The notes under the pieces are model-generated. The model was not told the DNA's origin and searched no databases. It was given only the letters and a program-made list of their open reading frames with translations. This document shows positions 20,619 to 31,600 of a stretch of 64,000 nt of DNA, one piece after another; the stretch's first letter is position 1; the number at the start of each line of letters is the position of its first letter. A program made the translations under genes and the position numbers. Location: NCBI GenBank assembly GCA_949358305.1, contig OX442319.1, positions 13,702,001-13,766,000 of the forward strand. Reading direction: 5' to 3'. This stretch comes from Strigamia acuminata. Taxonomy: Eukaryota; Arthropoda; Chilopoda; Geophilomorpha; Linotaeniidae.

Positions 20619-22440
20619 TTATTATAGTTGTTGAAATAAAGGCAAAGAGAGAGAGACTCACTCAAAACAATACAACAATAAATACAATCTTGGTTAAATA
20701 TGTGAAACAAATGTCTAGACTAACATACTCTTGATTAAATACGATCTTGACTAAATATGATGATTATGAGAATTTAGGGGTCGTCACCAGATAATAAGAA
20801 TAACAAAAATTAACTCATCAGGAAGCTTGAGAATAAATCTACCGACCGACTTGTAAATGAAAATTATAAATCAAAAAATAAACAAACTTTTTAAATAAAT
20901 CGTATAAAACTCATCGAATAAAGATTAAACAATTTTGAAGGACGAAGACAAGACTAACTAAACACGCGACACTCACGGGAGGACATGGACTAAATTTTTT
21001 AGGATAGGACGGACTTGAGGCTATACACTTTCAATTTAAGTCATCACAATAAAAATATTTTACCCATTTGCTTTGTAAAACGAAGCAATAAATTTCTACG
21101 CGGATAAATTTTAAACACGAAAAATAATACAAATAAAGAACGTCACAAGAGAGTTTATCTTACGAACAGGGGGTTTTATTCGGATTGGATACCTTTTTTT
21201 TAGGAAAATGGCGCAAATGAATGCGCAAAACAAAACAAGGTAAGGGATACCATACATGTATGTAGACTTAACATCAGGTAGGTATATAAGGAATGATAGG
21301 AGAAATAAACATAAAATATGAAAATTTGCGCAATGTTGGCGCGATAAACAAAAAATATAAATATGACACTATTTGGAATCATTAAAGGGAAATAATAAAA
21401 ATGGGGATGAAGGTATCCTCATGCACAACCGGACCGGTTGCCACGGGAAAATTATCACAGTTAGAAATATTAGGTATTATGAGAATTGAATAAATACTAA
21501 ATTTGAAGAAATCACACTAATATATCACCATTAAGAGTATCACAAATAATTATCATTATCATGACCTATTCCAGTAATTCAAATAATACAAACTAAAATT
21601 AAACTTAATCATCTCAATTTTGAGGAATTCTAAAAATCAGAATAATTTCTGGAATAAGTCAGGATTTAAATTCAAAAATATCACAATATAATTAAATTAT
21701 AATAATGGAAACAATAATAATGGAGAAAACACTATAGCAAATAAAAGTCTCGTAATTGTTCGGCTAACTGTTCATGCTAAAGTATTTAAAAATAAACATA
21801 ATAAAATTAACACTTCACTTTTGGAGCACTTATCCAGCGGTGATGAAGATCAGATAAATTTGCGCAATAAATGTTTCCAGCAGTCCGTGGAATACTACAC
21901 TTGTTGAAAAACACTTAACACAAAATGATGATGATGAGAAACACAAATACAACGGCTAGAACACAAAATCAGTTCCTCAACTCCGTAGAGAAATTTTAGG
22001 AGGGCGCTATAAGAAATTGATGCTCTAGGACGTGTAAGATGAATTTTTATGATGAAATATTTCACTCGCATCCATCATGGTGGCGAGAAACAAAACCAGT
22101 TCCGCAACTCCGTAGAGAAATTTTAGGCGGGCGCTATAAGGAGTTGTTCTCGGGGCACTTGAACGAATAGCTGAGATGAAATACTTTTAATTTCCGGCTC
22201 ATATGTGAGGATGAGAATAAGACCAGTTCCGTAACTCAGATGAGAAATTTTACACGGGCGCTGTAAGGAAATATTCCTATACCGTCTGATGAGCAGAAAT
22301 GATGAAAGACACTGTTGGTGGTGATTTGTTGGTTTAATTGCGCAAAGAGAATGGTGGCGCAAAATAGGTGGTCCTACGGTTTTCCGAGTGATGTTGTTAT
22401 CACCGTAGAATATCTAATTTGAAGAAATTGTTATTGTTTA
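20619..22440 (-). other. 3' non-coding region of element 2
   Basis: About 1.8 kb of AT-rich sequence lies between the third ORF and the polypurine tract, with no long frame. It holds three degenerate direct repeats at 21955-22270, described separately, and several GCGCAA motifs. Confidence 0.6.
21955..22270 (-). repeat. Three degenerate direct repeats after the third ORF
   Basis: Copies at about 21960-22014, 22087-22141 and 22213-22268 share CAGTTCC.CAACTC, GAGAAATTTTA and GGGCGCTATAAG at spacings of about 125 bp. They lie between the third ORF and the 3' LTR. The role is unknown; they could be RNA-level signals of the element. Confidence 0.7.
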
Positions 22441-25224
22441 TTAAGGATTACCTGACAAGGTTCTACACGGGGCCGGCATCCGAAATGATTTGATCATGTT
22501 GAGAGCCACGTTAACCACAACTCTCATTGCGTCCCGGTAGTTTGTGGCACCTTGCCTGTTAATTTCATTTTTGCAGTGATCTAAAAAGAGTTCCCCGTAT
22601 CGGAGATACAGGGAATGGAGGAGGGGTTTGGCCTCTTCTGGTCGCATACGGAGGTCGGCTGACGCAAGGGATTGAAAAAGTTGGCGGACCGATGCAGCAG
22701 ACATCCCAAACTGGAGACATGGTCCATTGGCATTTGCGAAATTACACTCGACCGCAGCTGGTGGCAACAAACTGGGGAGCAGTTCCAAGGTGATGCGAGG
22801 AGGCGTGTCATCCCAAATTTGTGATCCTTGGGCCGGTGGGATAGATGGTGCGGTCATCGGGTAAAATCCTGAATCTGTCATCAGATTGCGCAATTCTTGA
22901 AGGCGCAATTCGTCCGACCGTCTCTTTTCTTCCTCTTTTTCCGCTTGCTCACGAGCTTCACGTTCGTCTGCTTGGCGGTGGGCTTCGGCAACTCGAGCTT
23001 TTTCTAACTCGTGTTCCGCGTCTCGTTCTTGGCGTCTCTTCTCCTCCATCATGTTGTGGTAGTCCCTGGTGTCCTGGACTTTGTAGAGATGGACGGAGAT
23101 CTCACGATGCAAAATCCACACGAGCATCTCGATTGCTGTCTCGGAATCGTACGTGCCACATTCGGACATTCGTTTTGCAACTTGGCGCGCGATGTGGGGC
23201 CGCCTGTCCATCATCTCTTTCTGGGTTATGCGGAAGTCTCCCTGGTAAATACTGAAATCCTCCACCATCATGAAGGTGATAAGCGCATTCCAGGCCTTCC
23301 ATGGAATTTGGAAACGAGTTTGAGACACTCCGGGTCCCTCAATGGAGATCTGAACCTCGTATTTTCGTAGAAATTCTTCAATGACTTCGAATGAGTTGGC
23401 GGGTTTTTGGGTTACTCCATACTTATCGAAAGCCAAATCGCAACGAGAAGCGACTTTTTTAAACGAGAGTCCAGTTCCGATGTTTGGAATTGCGCAATCG
23501 AGTCGGGACCGGTAAGATGATGTGCTCGAAACGCTAGTCGAGGTTACGGGAATCTTGGCGGTGGCAGCCGTGGTGGTTGACATGTTAAAGTTGGCGCTGG
23601 ACGTCGTTGTCGTAGTTACATTGCGCCCTGGAAATTGCGCATAAGTAATCGGCGTCACTGGCAAAGTTGGAACTTTTGAAGGTTTCGCCTGCTGACACGC
23701 TGGAACTTCGGTTGCTGGTGCAATTGGCGAGATCGTGTACGTTTGTGAAAATACATCGGCCGAAGCAGCAGAGACGGTCGAAGCTGGAAAAAGATCGGCA
23801 GATAAATTAATATTTAAGTTGTCAATATCAGGGTTAATTTGTAAACTCGGCGTCGACGCTGATGACGGCGCGTTTACGGCTGGTGTCAGTCTAGCACTCA
23901 ATGGCGGTCCGCGTGGCCGAGAAAAGTTAGTTTTGGCAGACGGAATGTCGATGTCGCGAATGTCAATCATCTTTCGTTCCAGTCTGCGCACATCACTTAT
24001 TTTAGCGGTGGGAACACTACCGCGAATTTCGTTGGTGATGTCCAGAATCGACGGGGTCACGCTCATGGTGGATTGCACGTCAAATTCTGTAGGTCTAGCG
24101 GCTGAGATAGATTGTTGAGAATCGTCCATGTTCTCTTTGCGCAATGTTTCTTGCGCAGAATCGTCCGCTAACACTGGTGATTCAGGGATGAATTGCAGTT
24201 GTGGCACTGGTCGTAGCGCCATTTCTGTTGGTGGAGTGGAGAATTCAACGTTAGACACAGTGGAATTTGAGTACAAACTTTCGGTGTCCTCCTTGGTGGT
24301 AATGGTGAGCGTCGCCATCTTTTCGGCTGCTTTGGCAACCGTCTCGGCCGAAGGTCTGGGCACGAATTGTTCCGCCTCCGTGTCGCGAGTTGGGTCGTGC
24401 GGGAGCGCCGATGACGAGGTTGCCAAAGTGTTGCGCACCTTGATGGCTAATTGTTGCTCTCGATTTGGATTTCGATTTATCGAGCATGGTGGCCTGCGTT
24501 GGTAAAAATATGGCAGCGCGGTATCAGAGTTGTCGTCGATAGTGGCAAGGTCTCCCAGCGATTCCAATGCAATGCTGATTTGCTCTTGAAGACTCGCATC
24601 GGTCCCAGGAAAGCTGTGGAAGAATTGGGGCAACGTCGGTTGCGCTTCGTCCACTTCCCGCTGCTCCTGGTCCATCGGGTCCAAACCGGCGATTTCGTCG
24701 GCGAGCAAATTTGGCACTTGCGCAAACGTAACGCGCATTAACTCGGCTGTCGGGTAAATCCAACTCCTAGGCACGATTCTCGCCTGCCTTGCCTCTCGCT
24801 GGAGTCGATGCCAATATTTAAAATGACCGGCGCGGAATCTTTGCACCATGGCTGGTGTACCGTTTGGTGGCCGAAATTGTGGAAACTCCACCCCGATTAG
24901 GTAAACTTTGTCCTGCACACGACGAAACAGGCACCAGCCATAAATCTGGCGCATCCACACACGATGAAATCCGCGTCGAAGATCACCCCGCCCGTCACAC
25001 GCTCGGCAAGTTTTATCCACGCCTGAAACAACCAGTTCGTACCCGTATCCGGAACAAACCGGGCATATCTCGAAGTTAGGATAGCTGTGTTCACGGGGGT
25101 CATTTGGATGCCAGCATGGAAATTTGGGCGGCCCGACTGCGTGGAGCGGCGGTTCGGCAAAGTTCTTCGGGTAGGGTTCGCCCGGAAAATCCTCCTTGCA
25201 ACGACACACATGTTTGTCGGCCAT
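22441..25224 (-). CDS. Third ORF of element 2, CXXCXGXG protein, not env
   Basis: The frame gives 927 aa starting MADKHVCRCKEDFPGEPYP and is downstream of pol, where gypsy-type retroviruses carry env. No signal peptide, transmembrane segment, furin site or fusion-peptide-like region is visible. Residues about 54-83 hold CPVCSGYG and CRACDGRG, two CXXCXGXG motifs as found in the DnaJ zinc-binding centre (which normally has four), here with additional upstream Cys. A long Ser/Thr/Pro-rich middle (about 270-590) follows, then a globular-looking part (about 590-720), a charged coiled coil (EEKRRQERDAEHELEKAR, about 730-790) and a helical C-terminus. Codon and motif use match the rest of the element. 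I do not recognise a family; a nucleoprotein or chaperone-like accessory role is only a guess. Confidence 0.85.
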   Translation of the reverse strand: MADKHVCRCKEDFPGEPYPKNFAEPPLHAVGPPKFPCWHPNDPREHSYPNFEICPVCSGYGYELVVSGVDKTCRACDGRGDLRRGFHRVWMRQIYGWCLFRRVQDKVYLIGVEFPQFRPPNGTPAMVQRFRAGHFKYWHRLQREARQARIVPRSWIYPTAELMRVTFAQVPNLLADEIAGLDPMDQEQREVDEAQPTLPQFFHSFPGTDASLQEQISIALESLGDLATIDDNSDTALPYFYQRRPPCSINRNPNREQQLAIKVRNTLATSSSALPHDPTRDTEAEQFVPRPSAETVAKAAEKMATLTITTKEDTESLYSNSTVSNVEFSTPPTEMALRPVPQLQFIPESPVLADDSAQETLRKENMDDSQQSISAARPTEFDVQSTMSVTPSILDITNEIRGSVPTAKISDVRRLERKMIDIRDIDIPSAKTNFSRPRGPPLSARLTPAVNAPSSASTPSLQINPDIDNLNINLSADLFPASTVSAASADVFSQTYTISPIAPATEVPACQQAKPSKVPTLPVTPITYAQFPGRNVTTTTTSSANFNMSTTTAATAKIPVTSTSVSSTSSYRSRLDCAIPNIGTGLSFKKVASRCDLAFDKYGVTQKPANSFEVIEEFLRKYEVQISIEGPGVSQTRFQIPWKAWNALITFMMVEDFSIYQGDFRITQKEMMDRRPHIARQVAKRMSECGTYDSETAIEMLVWILHREISVHLYKVQDTRDYHNMMEEKRRQERDAEHELEKARVAEAHRQADEREAREQAEKEEEKRRSDELRLQELRNLMTDSGFYPMTAPSIPPAQGSQIWDDTPPRITLELLPSLLPPAAVECNFANANGPCLQFGMSAASVRQLFQSLASADLRMRPEEAKPLLHSLYLRYGELFLDHCKNEINRQGATNYRDAMRVVVNVALNMIKSFRMPAPCRTLSGNP

Positions 25225-25946
25225 GTTGTCTCAACTAGATGTAATTGTGCCTAATTGATTTCAATCATTGGGGTTATATACACAAATTGAAACAATGAAC
25301 ATATCACAAACGTTACTTACAATTAGAATTGCGCAAATTATGAACGCGCACACAACACAACACACGAAAATCAACACATGAAGTTAATCCATAGGAGAAG
25401 AATGCACAAGTGTCAAACGCTTCGAGAACTTTCTCACACAGGTGTCATATGAGCATATGGGTATAAGGTGTGGGTGTTAGAGACTATAGTCGTAACTGTT
25501 TTAATAGAACGACGTACTCTAGTGTGAAGAATTGGAAGTTAACGAAAGATTGTAAATGAATGTTCTAGAAGGAATAGTCAATTTTAACATTGATCTTCAA
25601 TGAGAAAGTTTAGCATATGCAAATCTAGACACACATAGGTACATATAACTAAATAGAAATAATAAATTGGGAAAATAAATAATCTAAACACGTGGTGTTT
25701 TGAAAATGCAGTTAAAAGTGTCACACTCTAGTGGGCAATTTTGTCCTCACTGGAAATGGACTTAGTCAATTTTGAAATGAACAAATAAGAAACGTAAAAC
25801 GAATAACATAAAACATAAAATATTTAAAAATAAAGAAACATAAAAACATAAATGGAATTTTCCTTTAAAGTAACGATGGAATTACACCGGATTACTTTGG
25901 TTTTTTTTTTTTTTTTTTTTTTTTTTGTGAAAAATAAATAGAAAAA
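25225..25946 (-). other. Spacer between pol and third ORF of element 2
   Basis: About 720 bp without a long frame include a run of A in sense (T run about 25902-25926 on the plus strand). A separate, possibly spliced, subgenomic mRNA for the third ORF would be expected to have its acceptor here. I could not fix one. Confidence 0.4.
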
Positions 25947-28900
25947 TTATTTGAAAGAAAGAAAATAAGCAGTGAAAATATCTAGTGTGTTAGCAGTATA
26001 ATTTTCGACATGCTTGTCGATGATTTCGACATCTTTCAGAGTTAGGAAATTAGCTTGCGCAAAATGCCAATGGCGGAGTTCAACAACGTTGTATGGTTGT
26101 GTTTTTCTGCCATTTTGGTCCATTAAGATAACAGTGTTGGGGCCCACCAATTTATGAATGATGTAGACTCCTTCAGTTCGCTGGCGTAAGCCTGCTGCAA
26201 ACTGTCTGTCGGCGGAAGAGGGTTGTCGATTGCGCAACGTCACCCAATCGCCAGGGCGAAAGTCATGAGCGCGACGTTTTAAATCGAACCATTTTTTGTG
26301 GCGGATCTGGGATTCGCGCAAATTGTTCATCGCCCTTTCTCGCATGGTGCGCATTTGCTCATGGAGGTTTTCAGCCTCAGATGGTGGTAAAGGTTCCCCG
26401 TCATCTGTGTCACTATCAATATCACCAGGGAATCTGGCTTCTTGGCCTGTAACTAACTTAAATGGAGAATACTTTAATGAAATTTGGTACGCCGAATTGA
26501 TTGCCAAAACAAAATAGCCGATATTTACATCCCATCGATCGTGGTCGTCTATGTAAGCTAAAATGCAGTTTTTTAAGGATTGATTCAGGCGTTCGGCAAT
26601 ATTGCCTTGGGGGTGGTACGCTGCAGTGTAGCGGTTTACTGCACCTAATTGCTGGATTTGGCTGCGAAACTCAGGTGACCTGAATGCGGGGGCATTGTCG
26701 CTGATAATGATTTTGGGGAAACCCCAGCGTTTCGTAAATTTTTGAATTTGCGCAACTGAAGTTGCGATAGTCGAATCTTCTGTTAGTCTTACGTCTAACC
26801 AACGACTTGCTGAGTCGACCATTACAAAGGCGTAGCAATGGCCGCCCACTGAACGTGGTTTCTTGCCGTAGTAATCAATGTATATTGCAGAGAACAAGTG
26901 GCGCGCTCTCGACATTATCATTTTGCCATAAGGCAAGCGATTTAATGGTTTCGCGCGTTGACAAGCCTCGCAAACCTGAATCCAAGTTTGAACATCTTTT
27001 CTCATTTTGGGCCAATATACACGCGTCTTTAAACGATGGAGTGTTTTTTCTCTTCCCATGTGTCCCACTACTGGAGGGTAATGCATTGCGCGGAAATATC
27101 GTTCGCGCAATTCCAAGGGGAGATAAATTTGACGCCTCTTGCGTATTTCATTAATATGAACTGGTGGAAAACGACACAACATATCTTTATGCATACCAAA
27201 ATTTTGCGCGCCTTTTCGAATTTGCGCAGCTTCGACTGGATCGACCGGCAGCATTTGAGCAGTTAAGTAGTATATCAACTCACGCGACCACGGATCTTGT
27301 CTCTGTGCGGCTATTATTTCAGCGGCGTCTGGAAGCATTTCAAATGGTGGATGTTCAATAGGTGGATCGTGTTCCAATTCAGCCTGTTGCTCCGCTTCAG
27401 TGAGCCTTCTGTCTGATTCTGTAAATGTTCGTTCAGATCTCGGGCGCAGTCTTGTCGGAGTTCGAGGCATTCCACCTCTTGGCACTGGATACTCTACCGG
27501 CGAAGGAAAATCCCGAATCGGACTAAAACTGTCTGTGTCGGATGACGACGTGTCGGAGTCCGGCTCGGAAGGGTACCCATCGGGGAGTTGGTGTCCAGAA
27601 GGCCCTGGTCCGGGGTCAAACACTGGTGGCACAGTCGGTGCTGTATCAGTTGTCGTTGACGGCGAAGACGCAGGAGAGGTTGGAGGAATAGGAGATTGTG
27701 ATATTGGGATGGTTTGTGTGGGAGAAGGTGTTGGAAAATTTGGAATTTGGATAGGAGTTGATTTTGGTGTAGGTTTTGGTTTTGGTGGCAAAATATGAGA
27801 GGGAATTCCAGCTGACTTTCGGGGTCGTCCTTTAGGTCTAGGAATTGGTGGAGTTGGTATTTTGGAAACCGGAGTTGGTGTGGAAATAATTTTTTTACGA
27901 GGAGGCAAAATATGAGAGGGAATCCCAGATGACTTTTTGGGTATTCCTTTTGGTTTTGAAGTGAGGGGAGTTGGTGCTGAAGGAATGGAAACTTCTGATT
28001 TGCTTGGAGAACTGGGTTGGTTAGGAGGTGTTGGAGCAGGAATCGGAACAGGAATAGGACTAGGAAGGGCTGTGGGAATAGGTGAAATCACTGAACGAGG
28101 TGCTTTCGGTGTCTTTTTGCCTTTTCCAACTCTCTGTGCTTTCAGCAGCTTAGGAAATGTCCATTTCTTTATATTAGCTCCATATCTTGGTAATTTCGGA
28201 GATATTTTTGGAACTAAAGTGGGATCCCTTAATCTAGCACGAGTCCTTGTCGCAATAGCACGTTTGGCGCGAGGGGAGAGCACTGGAATTATCATAATTT
28301 TACGTGGTCGTCCTCTTTTCTTTGTCAATATTGGAATCAACGAATGTTGTCTGCGCGCTCGAAGTGGCACTGAAACACGAACTGATGGAGAATTAGGTGA
28401 AATTAAGGGTGGTGTTACTGGTTGCGCAACAGGAGTTGTTTGTTGAGTCGGTTGCGCTGTCGGAGGTGCAATTGTTGGTGTGGGTTGCGCAATTTGATTT
28501 GGCGCAGTTGATGGTGTCGTGCTCACCGTAATTCGACGAGGAATACGAGATTTCCTTTTTTCTTTCTTTGGTTTAGTTGGAGAAATGGCTGAAATTAAAG
28601 TTGATTTAATGAATTTATCTTTGAACATTTTCTTAAATTGTCTATTAATGTCTTTTGGCAACTCAGTAATGATGGACAATGCTGGCCATTGGTTACAGTC
28701 ATCAAAATATGCTGTATAGCAGGCTTCATCGACGAGTGGGCTGTCATCTTCCTCGTCGTGTTCGGGTGGATCGACTGGTGCTCTGCTTAGTGCGTCGGCC
28801 ACTCGATTTTTGCATCCTGAGCAGTGCAGGAAAGTGAATTTGTATTCGCTTAGTGAGAGTACCCAACGAGCAAGTCGGCCAGTTGGTTCTCTTTGTTGAA

Positions 28901-31571
28901 ATAACCACTTCAAAGAACGATGATCACTCTCTAAATAAAATGGCATCATTTCTAAATAAGCGCGGAAACGTTTCACCGCCCACACGGCTGCTAGGCACTC
29001 AATTTCAGTCACATTATAGTTTTTTTCAGCACTGTTAAGTGCACGAGAAGCAAAAGCTATCGGTATCCTTTCTCCTGCGTCATTTAATTGCATTAAAGCC
29101 GACCCCAAACCGGAGTAGCTTGCATCTGTTTGAAGGATGAATGGCTTTTTCCAGCTGGGAAAACGTCTTTTTAGCGTTGGAGTCGCTATTTGATCTTTAA
29201 GATAATCAAAAGCTTCCTGTTGCGCTTCGTTCCAATGCCAAACAGCATCTTTTTTGAGTAGTGGTCGGAATACCTCACTTGTCTTGGAAAAGTTCGCAAT
29301 AAAAGATTGATAATAACCCACCATACCTTTGAAACGTTGTAACTCGCGCAAATTTGTTGGCGCAGGATAGTTTTGGATAGCTGACACTTTTTTCGGATTT
29401 GGAGAAATCTGACCAGATTCCACGATGTGGCCCAAAACTTCGAGGCGCTGTTGACAGAGCTCGGTCTTGTTGGCGTTCATGGTGAAACCGGCATTAAATA
29501 ATTCCTCCAAAACGAGGCGCAAATGTTGAACATGCTCCTCAAATGTTTTGCTAAAAATAATAACATCATCAATGTATACAAATACGAATTTATATAAATA
29601 TTTGGCCAAAGTCTTATTCATCGCTCTTTGGAGTGTTGCAGGACCGTTGATGGGGCCAAAGGGCATACGAACGTATTCGAACAGTCCTCGGTGTGTTATG
29701 AAGGCCAAGAATCGCTCATCTCCCTTGCGCACTCCAATTTGGTGAAAGGCCTCGCGCCCGTCGATTATCGAGAACCAATATGCACCACCTAAATACGCAA
29801 ATATATTGTCTATGTCCGGAAGTGGATACACATCCGGAATTGTTTGCGCATTAATGGGTCTGAAGTCCATTGCTGTCCTCCATTCCCCGGTCTTTTTGGG
29901 TACGACCACTGGGGCGACGGCGCAATCACTTTGTGAACGGCGAATTATGCCTTGTTGAAGTTTCTTGTCAATGTACTTGTCAATAATTGCCTTTTTCGCA
30001 GGGTTTACGGGGCGTACTGGAACATGGATCGGACGAAAATCTGGTTTCAGATTAACTTCATATTCCGTATTATTACATAAACCGATTTCCTCACGGAAAA
30101 TCTGTGAAATTGGCTGCAAAGTTTCAATTAGTAGTTTGATTTGCGTAACAGTCAGATGGTTCCATAACTGGTGATAAATCCAATCGAGATCGGTCGGATT
30201 CTCACTAGGTTGGTACTGCAAAAAGTTGATGTTGTAAACATTTGAATTTGAGTCGTTCTCACCATTAGTAGGTTGCGCAGTTGTTCTGGAGTCGTTAATT
30301 AACTTCTTTTTGTCGTTAATGTCTTTGGCTCGTTGCGCAATCAATTGTTTGGCGATGGGACGAATAACATTCAATTTATGACGAAGGCGACGCAATCGAC
30401 GAAATTGGCTTAAAGTCAACTTACGAGAGATTGTCTTTTTCACTTTACTCGAAGTTCTCGAAGTTTCCTTTCGTTTCGGTGACCAAACATTCGACCACGT
30501 GGTTCGACTGCGATGCCTAATTGTCTTTACTTGTCTTTGTGAGTCGTCGTTTGGATACTCAAAAACCTCATTTTTCAATGGTTGGTGTAACAGCAGCACA
30601 CAGTTAATGTCACTGGGTGGCGCAGGCTTCTTGAGTATTTTATTTGGAACAATCTCACTTATTTTAACTGGCGGAGTTGCTGATTTATCCAGTTCCTCCG
30701 GTGCCATTGGAAATACGAGGATGGACTCGGATTTTTTGGCGTCTTCATAGGTCACGAATTTACGAATTTCGTCTGAGCCAGCCAAGCTCCACTGGCTCCT
30801 TCCATGATCGATGGTGGCTCCGACTGCTTGGTTAAAGTCTCGTCCGAGGATCAAGTCATTTTTGGCATCAGGCAACACTAAACACACGAATTTCACCACT
30901 CCTAACGGCGCTCGCAACGCAAGCGTCACTGATTTTGAAGCAGTAACCACGTGTCCGGATGCGACCTGTACTTTTTCATGTAAATTAATAAATTCGAGTC
31001 CCATTTTTTCGTGAAGTTGTTGAAATAATTCCTCGCTCATGATGCAAGTTTGGGCACCTGAATCTAAAAGCGCGGTAAATGACACATTTGCCCAAGATAT
31101 TTTTACGCATGGAGCTTCTCTGCGCAATCTATCGGCGCGTGTTATCTCAATAATTGGCTCTTGAGATTCTTTAAGCTCCTCCGAGGTCAACATGACAAAA
31201 GATACCTTCATTGGAGCGATCACTTCCTTGGGTGCTTCCGCTGAATTGACACTGGAAGTAGGCTTAATAAGGGGTATTTTAAAGTTTTTACTCACATTCT
31301 TGGTGATTTGTTTCTGTGCAGTCGCAGCTTGCAAGGCTGTCGACTTTGAAACAGGTCCAGATGCTAGTTGGAAAGCCACAGGTTGCAAAACTGAAGTTTT
31401 CCGTTGATTCGTCACTATCGGTGATGAAGATGGAGGTGTGGACGATACAACACTAATTCCTGGTTTAGACTCACTAGGAGTGGTAGAAGAAGTAGTTGTT
31501 GTTGGAATTATCCTATCGGAAATGTTCTCGTCAAGGATTATGTCGGGTGAAGCACGTCTTGTTGATTCCAC
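25947..31571 (-). CDS. pol: Pol of Ty3/gypsy element 2 with a Pro/Ser-rich insert
   Basis: The frame gives 1874 codons from a GTG at 31571; it is open from 31670 in the -1 frame and overlaps gag by 70 nt, so a Gag-Pol frameshift product is likely, though I see no canonical X-XXY-YYZ heptamer in the overlap. Order: aspartic protease (ALLDSGAQTC near residue 170), reverse transcriptase (VYIDDVIIFS near 664), RNase H (LQTDASYSGLG near 815), then a Pro/Ser/Thr-rich stretch (about 1010-1390) with repeated KGIPKKSSGIPSHILPP and KGRPRKSAGIPSHILPP blocks, and integrase (HHCC about 1497-1533, YIDYYG near 1563, SDNAPAF near 1622, NIAERLN near 1656). All key residues seen are intact. The insert between RNase H and integrase is unusually long for Ty3/gypsy. 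Confidence 0.93.
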   Translation of the reverse strand: MESTRRASPDIILDENISDRIIPTTTTSSTTPSESKPGISVVSSTPPSSSPIVTNQRKTSVLQPVAFQLASGPVSKSTALQAATAQKQITKNVSKNFKIPLIKPTSSVNSAEAPKEVIAPMKVSFVMLTSEELKESQEPIIEITRADRLRREAPCVKISWANVSFTALLDSGAQTCIMSEELFQQLHEKMGLEFINLHEKVQVASGHVVTASKSVTLALRAPLGVVKFVCLVLPDAKNDLILGRDFNQAVGATIDHGRSQWSLAGSDEIRKFVTYEDAKKSESILVFPMAPEELDKSATPPVKISEIVPNKILKKPAPPSDINCVLLLHQPLKNEVFEYPNDDSQRQVKTIRHRSRTTWSNVWSPKRKETSRTSSKVKKTISRKLTLSQFRRLRRLRHKLNVIRPIAKQLIAQRAKDINDKKKLINDSRTTAQPTNGENDSNSNVYNINFLQYQPSENPTDLDWIYHQLWNHLTVTQIKLLIETLQPISQIFREEIGLCNNTEYEVNLKPDFRPIHVPVRPVNPAKKAIIDKYIDKKLQQGIIRRSQSDCAVAPVVVPKKTGEWRTAMDFRPINAQTIPDVYPLPDIDNIFAYLGGAYWFSIIDGREAFHQIGVRKGDERFLAFITHRGLFEYVRMPFGPINGPATLQRAMNKTLAKYLYKFVFVYIDDVIIFSKTFEEHVQHLRLVLEELFNAGFTMNANKTELCQQRLEVLGHIVESGQISPNPKKVSAIQNYPAPTNLRELQRFKGMVGYYQSFIANFSKTSEVFRPLLKKDAVWHWNEAQQEAFDYLKDQIATPTLKRRFPSWKKPFILQTDASYSGLGSALMQLNDAGERIPIAFASRALNSAEKNYNVTEIECLAAVWAVKRFRAYLEMMPFYLESDHRSLKWLFQQREPTGRLARWVLSLSEYKFTFLHCSGCKNRVADALSRAPVDPPEHDEEDDSPLVDEACYTAYFDDCNQWPALSIITELPKDINRQFKKMFKDKFIKSTLISAISPTKPKKEKRKSRIPRRITVSTTPSTAPNQIAQPTPTIAPPTAQPTQQTTPVAQPVTPPLISPNSPSVRVSVPLRARRQHSLIPILTKKRGRPRKIMIIPVLSPRAKRAIATRTRARLRDPTLVPKISPKLPRYGANIKKWTFPKLLKAQRVGKGKKTPKAPRSVISPIPTALPSPIPVPIPAPTPPNQPSSPSKSEVSIPSAPTPLTSKPKGIPKKSSGIPSHILPPRKKIISTPTPVSKIPTPPIPRPKGRPRKSAGIPSHILPPKPKPTPKSTPIQIPNFPTPSPTQTIPISQSPIPPTSPASSPSTTTDTAPTVPPVFDPGPGPSGHQLPDGYPSEPDSDTSSSDTDSFSPIRDFPSPVEYPVPRGGMPRTPTRLRPRSERTFTESDRRLTEAEQQAELEHDPPIEHPPFEMLPDAAEIIAAQRQDPWSRELIYYLTAQMLPVDPVEAAQIRKGAQNFGMHKDMLCRFPPVHINEIRKRRQIYLPLELRERYFRAMHYPPVVGHMGREKTLHRLKTRVYWPKMRKDVQTWIQVCEACQRAKPLNRLPYGKMIMSRARHLFSAIYIDYYGKKPRSVGGHCYAFVMVDSASRWLDVRLTEDSTIATSVAQIQKFTKRWGFPKIIISDNAPAFRSPEFRSQIQQLGAVNRYTAAYHPQGNIAERLNQSLKNCILAYIDDHDRWDVNIGYFVLAINSAYQISLKYSPFKLVTGQEARFPGDIDSDTDDGEPLPPSEAENLHEQMRTMRERAMNNLRESQIRHKKWFDLKRRAHDFRPGDWVTLRNRQPSSADRQFAAGLRQRTEGVYIIHKLVGPNTVILMDQNGRKTQPYNVVELRHWHFAQANFLTLKDVEIIDKHVENYTANTLDIFTAYFLSFK

Positions 31572-31600
31572 ACGTTTTACGCTTGTGGAGACCGGTTGAT

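Noticed and set aside
22441-25224. env gene of an errantivirus-like element
   Set aside because: Position fits, but there is no signal peptide, membrane segment, cleavage site or fusion region.
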